A stretch of DNA of 22,840 bases from Baffinella frigidus (GCA_026770585.1 MU646417.1:638171-661010); one strand, 5' to 3'; counted from the first letter of the stretch, positions 14,402 to 21,274 are shown. Notes: generated from the letters alone by a model not told the origin. Numbers and translations: made by a program.

Positions 14402-14610
14402 GGAACAACACTGTGTCTTTGCAGATGGCCTGCCGTAGGGTCCTGCGGATTATCCCCGTGTGGGGTATTCGCCCAATCGCTCTGTACTCCGCTGTGTAGC
14501 GATGGCGCTCGGCTGGATTCCGCTCTGTAACACTTGCGAGCTCGTGACTTTATCGGTATGTATCACGCGTCTCTCTCTCTGTAGCAGGGGCCGACGATCC
14601 ACGTGAACAA
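14402..14610. other. Short gene-free spacer
   Basis: No exon found. A CTCTCTCTCT run lies at about 14570. Confidence 0.4.
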
Positions 14611-14748
14611 CCACCAACCCCCACGGGCGGACCAAATCGTCGATTTTCAGACCTCAAAATCACCTTGCAGGGGTCGGATCCGACCCCGCTGCAGGGAGAT
14701 TTCGAGGTCTGGAACTCGACGATTTGGTCTTTCCCTGAGGGTTGGTGG
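14611..14748. mobile_element. CCACCAACCC palindrome, type c
   Basis: 138 bp. Arms CCACCAACCCCCACGGGCGG / complement of CCACCAACCCTCAGGGAAAG; GACCAAATCGTCGA shared with types a/b; the interior GGGGTCGGATCCGACCCC is unique. Confidence 0.87.
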
Positions 14749-14865
14749 GGAAGCCGGTCCCTCAAGCGGTCGAGAAGCGTGTTTGTGTTGTACTAAATCG
14801 CGCTGTACTCCGGTCCACAGTGGACCAGAGTCATGTGAGAAGAAGCGTGTGGGCTATTCACTCAA

Positions 14866-14935
14866 CACTTTTGGGCTATTCACTCAACATTTTGTGGGCT
14901 ATTCACTCAACATTTTGAGAAGCGTGTGGGCTATT
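14866..14935 (+). repeat. GGGCTATTCACTCAACATTT tandem repeat
   Basis: About 3.5 units of 22-26 nt. A further unit lies beyond the palindrome at 15095-15113, suggesting that 14946-15085 was inserted into the array. Confidence 0.88.
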
Positions 14936-14945
14936 TAATCCCGTC

Positions 14946-15085
14946 GAGTATTCATGATGAATACGATTTCGGGGATCTCCGATCCGATTTTGGTGTATCT
15001 TACGGCTCTAAATGAAGTTTAAATAGACGACTGTCTTATTTTTACCCCTTAACATACACCAAAATCGTATTCATGATGAATACTC
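14946..15085. mobile_element. Palindrome sharing arms with 2551-2703, no core
   Basis: GAGTATTCATGATGAATACG / complement; each arm is itself a small palindrome. The left arm adds CGGGGATCTCCGATC, found also at 2575, but the centre is unrelated to the ATTACTACAC core. Confidence 0.87.
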
Positions 15086-15129
15086 CACCGGATGATATTC
15101 ACTCAACATTTTTGTCCCCCGGTCCACAG

Positions 15130-15223
15130 CAGGCGCCGAACGTGAACAAGGCCGAGAAGGCAGCGCGCAAAGCGAGCGAGAACGTTCCTCAGGACTCCGC
15201 GAACGTCGAAGTCCCGCGCGCTG
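15130..15223 (+). CDS. Possible exon, Lys/Ala/Glu-rich
   Basis: Unidentified. Between CCACAG and GCTG-GTACGC an open frame of 31 codons plus one base reads QAPNVNKAEKAARKASENVP, then QDSANVEVPRA. Composition is helical and charged, like a linker or coiled segment. A mutated copy with an internal stop (AAGGCGGCGCGCTAAGCG) is at about 15398-15455, mirroring the exon-plus-dead-copy pattern elsewhere in the window. Entry phase 0 and exit with one extra base do not match directly to the exons I define at 17636, so any link needs further exons. Confidence 0.35.
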
Positions 15224-15293
15224 GTACGCTCCCTAGCTCTGTCTCGTGTCTACTTCGGCCCACCACTGTGGTGTGCCCGGGATCTTTTTCGCT

Positions 15294-15338
15294 CCAAAGT
15301 TGACGGGTTTGTACCGCGGACCCAGAGTGTCAACTTGA
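15294..15338 (+). repeat. Small GTTGAC/GTCAAC hairpin, copy 2
   Basis: CCAAAGTTGAC...GTGTCAACTTGA, 45 bp, followed by GAATAGTC as in copy 1. Confidence 0.85.
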
Positions 15339-15503
15339 GAATAGTCTCTGACAGCGGGAACACAGACTAATGGCTCCAACTGCCTTGTCGGGTGATAAGG
15401 CGGCGCGCTAAGCGCCAAGCGAGGGAGAATGTGTTGCTGAGGATTCCTCGTTTCTCGCGGCGTATGCACGGTAGGAGGTGTTCCGGTGGAGGTCCCAGTT
15501 TCA

Positions 15504-15663
15504 TAGACTAACGGCCTGAAAATGGGGTAGTTGGGCCTACGGCATTGCCTAGGACCTCCTACCGTAGGCCGAGACTTTTTGGTCTTAGGATCCCTCGGCC
15601 TACGGTAGGAGGTCCTAGGCAATGCCGTATGCCTAACTACCCCATTTTCAGGCCGTTAGCCTA
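15504..15663 (-). mobile_element. 160-bp MITE family, copy D
   Basis: 160 bp, TA-GACTAACGGCC...GGCCGTTAGCC-TA; the loop segment is reversed relative to copies A-C, i.e. inserted in the opposite orientation. Confidence 0.93.
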
Positions 15664-15722
15664 TGAGCGTGTCGCGGTAGTAACCCTGCACGGTTAAGTT
15701 GATTCACCCTGGATCATGCAAA

Positions 15723-15870
15723 AAGCTAACGCCAGCGAGGTACTTAGAGCCTACGGATTGCCTACGGTAGGAGCCCCCCTCCTACGACTTTTAAAGACCT
15801 TTTTGTTTTAAACGTCGTAGGAGGAGGGGGGGTTCCTACCGTAGGCTGAGGGGTCCGCTGGCGTTAGCTT
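15723..15870. mobile_element. 148-bp palindrome related to the 160-bp family
   Basis: Arms AAGCTAACGCCAGCG / CGCTGGCGTTAGCTT; inner CCTACGGTAGGAGCCCCCC and complement resemble the CTACGGTAGGAGGTCC of the 160-bp family, so a distant relative. Poorer relics lie near 16158 and 16770. Confidence 0.82.
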
Positions 15871-15910
15871 GTGGCATTAGCATGTTGACGTTCTCCCGCG
15901 CCCTGGTAGC

Positions 15911-15924
15911 ACCCCCCCCCCCCC
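15911..15924. repeat. C homopolymer
   Basis: Run of about 14 C. It sits inside the long minus-strand ORF discussed under rejected items. Confidence 0.9.
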
Positions 15925-15989
15925 CTGCGTGCTGGGCGTGTACTCGGTGGGGGTGCATACATGGTGGCCGTGTTGGTAGTCATAAACGT

Positions 15990-16050
15990 GTATCTCTTGA
16001 ACCATTCTCTGGAACCTTGTGTCTCTTGAACCATTCTCTTGAACCTGGAC
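15990..16050 (+). repeat. TCTCTTGAACCATTCTCT tandem pair
   Basis: Two units of about 29 nt. Translated on either strand they give repeated peptide words, which is one reason I doubt the overlapping ORF. Confidence 0.8.
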
Positions 16051-16099
16051 ACACAGCAGCCCTCCAAAGGTGATTGATTCCCCTTTTGGATTTCTCTGG

Positions 16100-16246
16100 C
16101 CACACAGCGGACTTTGAAAAGATTTCGAATAACCCGTAAGCGATAATACTGACCCTACGGTAGGCAATCCGTAGGGACATAGGGGGGTTCCTACGGATAA
16201 GGTAACGGAAAGTCGGTGGAGTATCCACCAAAAGCCCGCTGTGTGG
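16100..16246. mobile_element. Degenerate fold-back element, CCACACAGCGG ends
   Basis: CCACACAGCGG(A/G)CTTT arms around CTACGGTAGGCAATCCGTAG, itself a dyad made of 160-family words. Strongly decayed elsewhere. Confidence 0.6.
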
Positions 16247-16924
16247 TGTGCGGAAGTCCGAAACGGTGCGTTTCCCGGACAAGACAGTGGGACAAGACAG
16301 TTTCCTAAAGAAGACGCTGCAACGCAGGCTCGGCGAAGTGGGAAGGCCAAGCACCCCAGGAGGCCCCTCGGTACATTCCGCCAAAAGTTGCCCCTTCTCT
16401 GCCAAAAGTTGCCCCCTTTCAGACCTTTCAGGCCTTTCAGGGTACCAGGATTGGAATTATCCGGGTTATCCGGCGGTACACCATAAACCCTGGTACATGT
16501 ACCCTGAATGTCTTTGAGGGAGACATTCAGCGCGCCTCGGAGGCAGAGGCACCCCTGAGGAAAGGGCTTGCATTGATCCTGAGAAAGGGGCTTGAATCCT
16601 GAGAAAGGGGCTTGCATTGATGCGCCATGGTCCCCCCTACGGAGGCTAGATTTCAGCAGGGGCGACGAGAGAGGGCACGCACCCCTCCCTTCTGCCACCA
16701 GCAACCCGTAGCAGCTTTTACCGGATCCTTGCAAGAATCCGGGAGCGATTTTTTTTTGGTATATTCGTAGGGACCCTACGGTAGGAGGCCCTAGGGGACT
16801 CGGAACTACTGACGGGAGATACGGACAGATATGTCCGGTTTAGCTGAAATTTACTACAGTACCCGACCCGGTTATAAGGGGCGACGAGAGAGGACATGCA
16901 CTCCTCCCTACTGCACTCGGAGCC
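16247..16924. other. Gene-free stretch with local duplications
   Basis: CCAAAAGTTGCCCC occurs twice (16381 and 16402). CTGAATGTCTTTGAGGGAGA plus CATTCAG forms a hairpin (16504-16530). TCCTGAGAAAGGGGCTTG is duplicated (16577 and 16597). GGGGCGACGAGAGAGG is at 16659 and 16878. I see no defensible exon. Confidence 0.5.
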
Positions 16925-17062
16925 ACAACATTTCGCCTAAGTCAACTCCCCCTGAAAACCAGCGCCTTAAGTCAAATGCCTGCCATCGTGGCAGGGTCCA
17001 TCTAAACGAAATCAGGGGAAAGTTGACTTAGGTGAGCTGGTTGACTTAGCTGAAATCTTGTG
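16925..17062 (-). mobile_element. 139-bp element, copy 2 (inverted)
   Basis: Reverse complement of 1971-2109, from ACAACATTTCGCC to GATTTCAGC-like GCTGAAATCTTGTG. The pair differs by scattered substitutions and one length unit. Confidence 0.85.
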
Positions 17063-17247
17063 GCTCGGAGTGTACTGGGCATACGGTGCCAGAGGGGCAT
17101 TCTGAGTGGGGGCGTCTTTCGGTGTGATTTCATAATGCGGGTTCTTTCACTCCAAACCCCGACCCATCGCTTAAAATAGCATGAATCCGGACATATTCTG
17201 GTATGTTCCGAGATGGAATTTAGGGTCGCACTGGGGGCCGTTGGGTC

Positions 17248-17312
17248 GGGTTTTGGCAACTTTGGCAGAGAAGTCCACGGGTTTTGGCAACTTTGGCAGA
17301 GAAGTCCACGGG
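17248..17312 (+). repeat. GGTTTTGGCAACTTTGGCAG tandem pair
   Basis: Two direct units of about 33 nt ending GAAGTCCACGG. The complement GCCAAAAGTTGCCCC occurs at 16381-16415. Confidence 0.9.
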
Positions 17313-17462
17313 GTTTCCTCACAACCTGTGAAAATTGATGCCTCGGCCCTCGACCCTCGGAACAGGGTAGCTCGTGCGGGTGGTGAAGTTTCGCTTCAGG
17401 GATGGTGAGGGTACGCGTCAGGGCCCCTGAAGCGCAAACTCACCCTCTGCCGCGCAGTCGCG

Positions 17463-17635
17463 GCTAACCCCTCACCCCTACACCCTGAGTCCTAAACCCT
17501 GAACCCTGAACCCTGAACCCTGAACCATGAACCATGAACCCTGAATCCTGAACCCTGAACCCTAAAACCCTAAAACCCTAAACCCCAAACCCCAAACCCT
17601 AAATCCTAAACCCCAAACCCTAAACCCCAACGCAG
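17463..17635 (+). repeat. CCCTGAA/CCCTAAA/ACCCCAA heptamer array
   Basis: Runs of CCCTGAA, with CCATGAA and CCCTAAA(A) variants, then ACCCCAA. It ends in CGCAG, the acceptor of the exon at 17636, so it serves as intron sequence up to the splice site. Confidence 0.93.
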
Positions 17636-17681
17636 GGATGGTGCCAGCGTGGCTCTCTCCCCTGCGATCGGCCCGCTCCTT
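17636..17681 (+). CDS. Split gene, exon a (unidentified)
   Basis: 46 nt after CGCAG and before GTAAAC. One base then 15 codons, DGASVALSPAIGPLL, ending in phase 0. It is the first of six exons (17636-22463) that I can join on the plus strand with matching phases. An Ala/Pro/Leu-rich stretch, no motif. Both neighbouring introns are heptamer arrays. Upstream exons are unknown: the exon needs two bases from a preceding exon, which I could not locate. Confidence 0.5.
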
Positions 17682-17688
17682 GTAAACC

Positions 17689-17830
17689 CTACACCCTACA
17701 CCCTACACTTTACACCCTACACCCTACACCCTAAACCCTACACCCTAAACCCTTCACCCTCACCACTACACCCTACACCCTACACCCTACACCCTACACC
17801 CTTCACCTTACACCCTAAACCATCCACCCC
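17689..17830 (+). repeat. CCCTACA heptamer array
   Basis: About 18 CCCTACA units with CCCTAAA and CCCTTCA variants, intronic between exons a and b. Confidence 0.95.
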
Positions 17831-17858
17831 GAACCCGAAACCCGAAACACTCAATCAG

Positions 17859-17905
17859 GTCAAGATGGCGCTTGACGACGCGATCGCCGTCACCTACACC
17901 ACCCG
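17859..17905 (+). CDS. Split gene, exon b (unidentified)
   Basis: 47 nt after ATCAG, before GTAAAA. It reads VKMALDDAIAVTYTT and the first two bases of an Arg codon (CG), completed by the G that starts exon c. Phase 0 entry fits exon a. Fragments of the same exon (GACGACGCGATCGCCGTCAC, or ATCGCCGTCACCTACACC) recur at 18003-18048, 18239-18295, about 18426 and 18845, without good donors. Acidic pair DD followed by a hydrophobic stretch; no family assigned. Confidence 0.6.
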
Positions 17906-18002
17906 GTAAAATGCCGAAATGAGGACTATATATATATATACTGATTCGTTCAAAACACGAAAAGCCGTTGTTGTACCAGGAAGTTACATATATATAGGGG
18001 TT

Positions 18003-18048
18003 TGGGCGCTTGACGACGCGATCGCCGTCACCTACACCAACCGGTCCT
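18003..18048 (+). pseudogene. Decayed copy of exon b
   Basis: ALDDAIAVTYTNR preserved in frame, but no AG acceptor at the proper place and the donor GT is displaced (CCGGTCCTCG). Confidence 0.6.
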
Positions 18049-18074
18049 CGTTTCGGGTTTTGAGGCTTGAGACG

Positions 18075-18221
18075 TGTGGGTGGAGGGTGGAAGGTGGAGG
18101 GCTGAGGGCTGAGGGTTGATGGTTGAGGGTTGAGGGTGGAAGGTGGAGGGCTGAGGGCTGAGGGTTGATGGTTGAGGGTTGAGGGTGGAAGGTGGAGGGC
18201 TGAGGGCTGAGGGTTGATGGC
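18075..18221 (+). repeat. 49-bp minisatellite (7 x 7)
   Basis: Three units; AAGGTGGAGGGCTGAGGGCT starts at 18091, 18140 and 18189, exactly 49 nt apart. Each unit is made of seven GAGGGTT-like heptamers, i.e. a higher-order repeat of the telomere-like heptamer. Confidence 0.9.
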
Positions 18222-18238
18222 CCCATCCCTTCTCCCAA

Positions 18239-18295
18239 TCGCCGTCACCTATATATATATATATATGTATGTATATATATATACACCACCCGGTC
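18239..18295 (+). pseudogene. Exon b copy interrupted by (TA)n microsatellite
   Basis: ATCGCCGTCACCTA, then an AT/GT-rich microsatellite, then ACACCACCCGG. The microsatellite expanded at the TACA(CC) point. A similar ATATATATAT run follows true exon b at 17928. Confidence 0.65.
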
Positions 18296-18309
18296 CTCAT
18301 TTCGGGGTT

Positions 18310-18510
18310 TTGAGGGTCAGGGTTCAGGGTTCAGGGTTCAGGGGCCCATTGAGGGTTGAGGATTAGGGTTGAGGGTTGAGGGTTGAGGGTTGAGGACCCC
18401 ATTTAGGTTTGAGGGTTGACGGCCCCCTACACCACCCGGGTCCTCATTTGGGGTTGAGGTTCAGGGTTGTTTGGGTCCAAGGTTCAGGGTTAAGGGTTGA
18501 GGGTTGAGGG
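18310..18510 (+). repeat. GGTTCAG/GAGGGTT heptamer array
   Basis: GGTTCAG units then GAGGGTT units, broken by CCCATT and CACCCGGTCCTCATTTGGGG pieces derived from exon b flanks. Confidence 0.9.
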
Positions 18511-18542
18511 TTGAGGGCCCGATCCACCTACCACGGTTCTCT

Positions 18543-18698
18543 CAATTTCATCTCGGACCATACCAGCATCTGTCGTGATGAAAAGGCGTAAGATAGCATA
18601 GCATCATTTGATGCCTAAAACAGCGTATACACCCTTACCTTCCGCGTGGGGAGCCTAAGATAGCGGGACAGATTCTGTCTTGGTCCGAAATTAAATTG
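18543..18698 (+). mobile_element. 156-bp element with CAATTTCATCTCGGACCA ends, copy 1
   Basis: Ends CAATTTCATCTCGGACCA and TGGTCCGAAATTAAATTG are inverted; inside are GCCTAAGATAGC, ATCATTTGATG and TTCCGCGTGG. The inverted second copy is 19916-20066. The end sequence also resembles 5411-5560. Confidence 0.88.
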
Positions 18699-18739
18699 CT
18701 GGGACCTGCATCACCCGGTCCCCATTTGGGGTTTTGAGA

Positions 18740-18812
18740 CCCAGGGTTGAGAGTGTTGAGAGGGTTGAGAGGGTTGAGAGGGTTGAGAGGGTTGAGAGGG
18801 TTGAGAGGGTTG
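18740..18812 (+). repeat. GGTTGAGAG nonamer array
   Basis: Eight near-perfect 9-nt units, the only array here that leaves the 7-nt step. Confidence 0.9.
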
Positions 18813-18869
18813 AAGGCCCCATCCACCCTACCACGGTTCTCTCAATCGCCGTCACCTACACCACACTAA

Positions 18870-19029
18870 TAGGGTAACGGCCTGAAAATGGGGTAGTTAG
18901 GCTTACGGCCTTGCCTAGGACCTCCTACCGTAGGCCGAGACGTTTTGGTCCCAGGATCCCTCGGCCTACGGTAGGAGGTCCTAGGCAATGCCGTATGCCT
19001 AACTACCCCATTTTCAGGCCGTTAGCGTA
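18870..19029 (-). mobile_element. 160-bp MITE family, copy E
   Basis: 160 bp, TA-GGGTAACGGCC...GGCCGTTAGCG-TA, oriented like copy D. It lies right after an exon b relic (ATCGCCGTCACCTACACCAC). Confidence 0.93.
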
Positions 19030-19059
19030 TGATCACCCGGGCCAGAGTGTAGGGTTCAG

Positions 19060-19450
19060 CATTTAACCCTAAACCCTGGAGGGTTGAGGGGGCCCATCCA
19101 CCAGCCACGGTTCCCTCAACCGCAAACCTCAACCCTCAAAGCTTAACCCTAAACCCTAAACCCTAAACCCTAAACCCTAAACCCTAAACCCTATACCCTA
19201 AACCCTAAATCTTGAACCCTAAACCCTAAACCCTAAACCCTAAACCCTCAAACCTTAACCCCAAACCCTCAACCCTAAACCCTTAAACCTCAAACCTTAA
19301 CCCTAAACCCGAAACCCGAAACCCGAAACCCTAAACCCGAAACCCTCAAACCTTAACCCCACACCCCAAACCCTCAATCCTCAACCCCAAACAATAAACA
19401 AACCCCTCAACCCAAAACAATCAACAATTTCAACCCTAAACCCTCAAGCC
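19060..19450 (+). repeat. CCCTAAA/CCCTCAA/CCCGAAA heptamer array
   Basis: Longest uninterrupted telomere-type run, with perfect CCCTAAA stretches at 19148-19200 and variants afterwards. It is interstitial: transposons and exons lie on both sides. Confidence 0.95.
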
Positions 19451-19459
19451 TGAAGCTGG

Positions 19460-19525
19460 TCTGGGGATGTGTCCACGACGCTCAAGTTGCTCCGCCCAAC
19501 GCCCCCCACGATCTCATGCGACTCA
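19460..19525 (+). pseudogene. Decayed copy of exon c 5' half
   Basis: TCTGGGGATGTGTCCACGAC matches the exon c start; TTLK(L)LRPTP is kept, then the match is lost before any donor. Confidence 0.6.
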
Positions 19526-19560
19526 TTCGCCATAACACATTTCGGCTCTGAAATTCTGAA

Positions 19561-19640
19561 ATTCACTTCACAGCACGATCTTTACTAGTAATATCAGAGC
19601 AAACGTGTGGTAATTTTCATTGAAATTGAATGATATGGGA
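19561..19640. mobile_element. Partial core E element
   Basis: TTTACTAGTAATATCAGAGC and GTGTGGTAATTTT (19615-19627) match the loop and right half of the recurrent core; the left half is badly decayed. Confidence 0.6.
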
Positions 19641-19727
19641 GGCGACACGCGAGAGCAGAAAGATGCTCTAGAGAGTCACCTACCCAGAGTCATATATCAC
19701 CGAGTATACAACAGTATACGAAGATGA
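19636..19727 (+). repeat. Dispersed repeat, copy 2 (partner 133-216)
   Basis: CTACCCAGAGTC, ATATATCACCGAGTAT and the GTATACGAAGAT end as at 133-216. Confidence 0.75.
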
Positions 19728-19752
19728 TCCCTGACCCCTGGTCGCTACGTAG

Positions 19753-19840
19753 GTCCGGGGACGTGTTCACGACGCTCAAGTCGCTCCGCCCGATGCCGTC
19801 CATGATCCTCTCGCAACACCCAGACCACCCCACCCAGCAC
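19753..19840 (+). CDS. Split gene, exon c (unidentified)
   Basis: 88 nt after CTACGTAG, before a consensus donor GTAAGT. One base completes the Arg begun in exon b, then 29 codons: SGDVFTTLKSLRPM, then PSMILSQHPDHPTQH; exit phase 0. This is the best-defined exon: strong donor, no stop, and partial copies around it (19460, 20057-20096, 20187-20217 and 20290-20330). Those copies keep the CAACACCCAGACCA word and the HPTQH-type end, but lose the 5' half. Polar, His/Pro-rich C-terminal end. I do not recognise a family. Confidence 0.65.
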
Positions 19841-19857
19841 GTAAGTCCCCGCCCGCG

Positions 19858-19902
19858 TCAAAGTTGACGGATGTGTACTGCAAACCCAGAATGTCAACTT
19901 GA
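19858..19902 (+). repeat. Small GTTGAC/GTCAAC hairpin, copy 3
   Basis: TCAAAGTTGAC...GTCAACTTGA, 45 bp, 17 bp inside the intron after exon c. The same exon-end-plus-hairpin combination recurs at 20187-20278, so the two were duplicated together. Confidence 0.87.
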
Positions 19903-19915
19903 GAAGAGCCCGCTA

Positions 19916-20066
19916 TGATTTAATTTCGGACCAAGACAGAATCTGTCCCACTATCTTAGGCTCCCCACGCGGAAGGTAAGGGTGTATACGCTATTTTAGG
20001 CATCAAATGATGCTATCTTATGCCTTTTCATCAGGACAGATTCTGGTATGGTCCGAGATGAGATTC
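19916..20066 (-). mobile_element. CAATTTCATCTCGG element, copy 2 (inverted)
   Basis: Reverse complement of 18543-18698 with the GCATCAAATGATGC dyad and CCCCACGCGGAAGG. It runs directly into a partial exon c copy (CTCTCGCAACACCGAGACC). Confidence 0.87.
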
Positions 20067-20335
20067 TCTCGCAACACCGAGACCACCCCACCCAGCATGT
20101 ACGTGCCCTGGAACCCTCCACCCCGAAACCTAAACCCTGCCCCGAATTCATAGATTGGAAAGTGACAGCCCTGAAAACGAATCCTATGGCATCACCCAGA
20201 CCATCCCCCCCAGCACGTAAGTCCCCGTCCGCTTCAAAGTTGACGGATTTGTACTGCAGACCCAGAATGTCAACTTGAGAAGCGCCCTTGATCATCCTCT
20301 CGCAACACCCAGACCATCCCCCCCAGCATGTGAAT
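20057..20335 (+). pseudogene. Partial exon c copies (three)
   Basis: 3' halves at about 20063-20100 (GTACGT border), 20187-20217 (GTAAGT kept) and 20290-20330 (GTGAAT border). None has the first half with an acceptor. The middle one carries hairpin copy 4 at 20234-20278. Confidence 0.6.
20234..20278 (+). repeat. Small GTTGAC/GTCAAC hairpin, copy 4
   Basis: TCAAAGTTGACGGATTTGTA...GTCAACTTGA, 45 bp. Confidence 0.87.
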
Positions 20336-20390
20336 CCGAAACCCCACCCGCCTCACAACGCACACCCTATCCCTTCAGTGCCCACAAGGT

Positions 20391-20440
20391 GAATATCCAT
20401 AGGGTGAATATTCACTCATAGGGTGAATATTCACCCTATC
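20391..20440. repeat. GGTGAATATTCACC palindromic tandem
   Basis: Three ATAGGGTGAATATTCAC-type units; each centre is the dyad GTGAATATTCAC. Followed by CCTAGGCAGGTCCTAGGGCC, words of the 160-bp family. Confidence 0.85.
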
Positions 20441-20550
20441 TCGCCCTAGGCAGGTCCTAGGGCCCTACCGTAGGGCGTATGCGCCCACTCGCCACCTCAG
20501 AGATAACACCTTGTGAAGCTTCCTCGCGACACCGGGAAACAGCCAAAGGG

Positions 20551-20742
20551 TACAGTGGACGTACCCTAACACATACCCGTCGGGGCCGGACTGATTGAGT
20601 ATGTGTGGAGGGTAGGTATGCGTTATGGTGTCCACCCTTCAGGCATACTTCCTTGCAGGGGGAAATCGGGGGCCGGCCGAAGGAGTATGTGTGGAGGGTA
20701 AGTGTGTGTTACGGTAGCCTGTGTTAGGGTAGGTGGACTGTA
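20551..20742 (+). mobile_element. 192-bp TA-CAGT MITE family, copy 4
   Basis: 192 bp, TA-CAGTGGACGTACCC to GGTGGACTG-TA, inserted in the intron between exons c and d, 10 bp ahead of an exon d relic. Confidence 0.94.
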
Positions 20743-20752
20743 TCCGATGCAG

Positions 20753-20793
20753 GTGGCGATGATAGGGCTCCCGGCGAGCGCTCTGACCCGCTT
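20753..20793 (+). pseudogene. Decayed copy 1 of exon d
   Basis: After GATGCAG, GTGGCGATGATAGGGCTCCC matches the exon d start (VAMIGLP), then diverges into GCTCTGACCCGCTT, which is cut by the palindrome at 20794. Confidence 0.6.
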
Positions 20794-20943
20794 TTATCTC
20801 AGAAAACGAGTTCTAAAACTCGTTTTCTTAAGTCAATTCCCCTTCAAATTTGTCAAGTTATGCGGAGAGTAAAGAATAAGTCGACGAATTCGTAGGGGAA
20901 TTGACTTAAGAAAACGAGTTTTAGAACTCGTTTTCTGAGATAA
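20794..20943. mobile_element. 150-bp palindrome, two perfect 50-nt arms
   Basis: Arms 20794-20843 and 20894-20943 are perfectly complementary, with a 50-nt centre. Each arm contains a sub-hairpin AAAACGAGTT-CTAA-AACTCGTTTT. It is bordered by GCTT on both sides. A related unoccupied sequence, GGCTCTGACCCGCTTTGT, is at 21136-21153. Confidence 0.93.
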
Positions 20944-21112
20944 GCTTTGTGAACCCCTATTAATGCGAAAAGCTTACGTTAACGGACCCCGTAAGTCCCT
21001 CGTTAACGTGGGCTTGCCAGCTCTAAAACGATTTTAAAAGCGATTTCAGGACTTTTAAAGCCCAAGAATGTTTTCCATCTACCCGAGCCCCTAACCCCTG
21101 CCCCGACACCAG

Positions 21113-21150
21113 GTGGAGATGGTGGGGTGCGGGAAGGGCTCTGACCCGCT
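21113..21150 (+). pseudogene. Decayed copy 2 of exon d
   Basis: After CACCAG, GTGGAGATGGTGGGGTGCGG then GGCTCTGACCCGCTTTGT. The match to exon d stops after about 20 bases. It supplies the unoccupied comparison for the 20794 palindrome. Confidence 0.6.
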
Positions 21151-21187
21151 TTGTAAACAAAGCCCTAACCCCTACCCCGAATCCTAG

Positions 21188-21251
21188 GTGGCGATGGTGG
21201 GCTTCCCGCAGCTCGGGGCGGAGCTGATCCGAACGCTGGCTGCCAACGAAG
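21188..21251 (+). CDS. Split gene, exon d (unidentified; Rossmann-like start?)
   Basis: 64 nt after ATCCTAG, before GTTTTG. Phase 0 entry: VAMVGFPQLGAELIRTLAAN, then E and one base (G). Joined to exons e and f, the pattern is hydrophobic strand, GF-x2-LG-x-ELI helix, then a second strand VTFIVEDNEERIK. That spacing resembles the beta-alpha-beta start of Rossmann-type nucleotide-binding folds such as RCK/TrkA-N domains; this is a visual inference without a search. The Gly pattern is not a full GxGxxG. Two decayed copies precede it, at 20753 and 21113. Confidence 0.6.
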
Positions 21252-21274
21252 GTTTTGCCTCTCCCTAAGCCATA

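Noticed and set aside
15877-16734. 285-residue minus-strand ORF, the longest in the window
   Set aside because: It runs through a C homopolymer, two tandem repeats and a decayed fold-back element; its peptide repeats (LKGLKGLKGG, GNFWQRRGNFW) mirror DNA repeats. No domain recognised and no splice or start context.
15504-19029. Inversion of the centre in 160-bp copies D and E relative to A-C
   Set aside because: The element is nearly symmetrical, so insertion in the opposite orientation looks like a flipped centre; no special mechanism is needed.
19060-19450. A chromosome end (telomere)
   Set aside because: The CCCTAAA tract is flanked on both sides by transposons and exons, changes into variants, and similar tracts occur in several introns; it is interstitial.
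20551-20742. Repeats around GGAGGGTA(G/A)GTATG as a CRISPR or regulatory array
   Set aside because: They are internal parts of the 192-bp MITE with inverted ends; no regular spacers.
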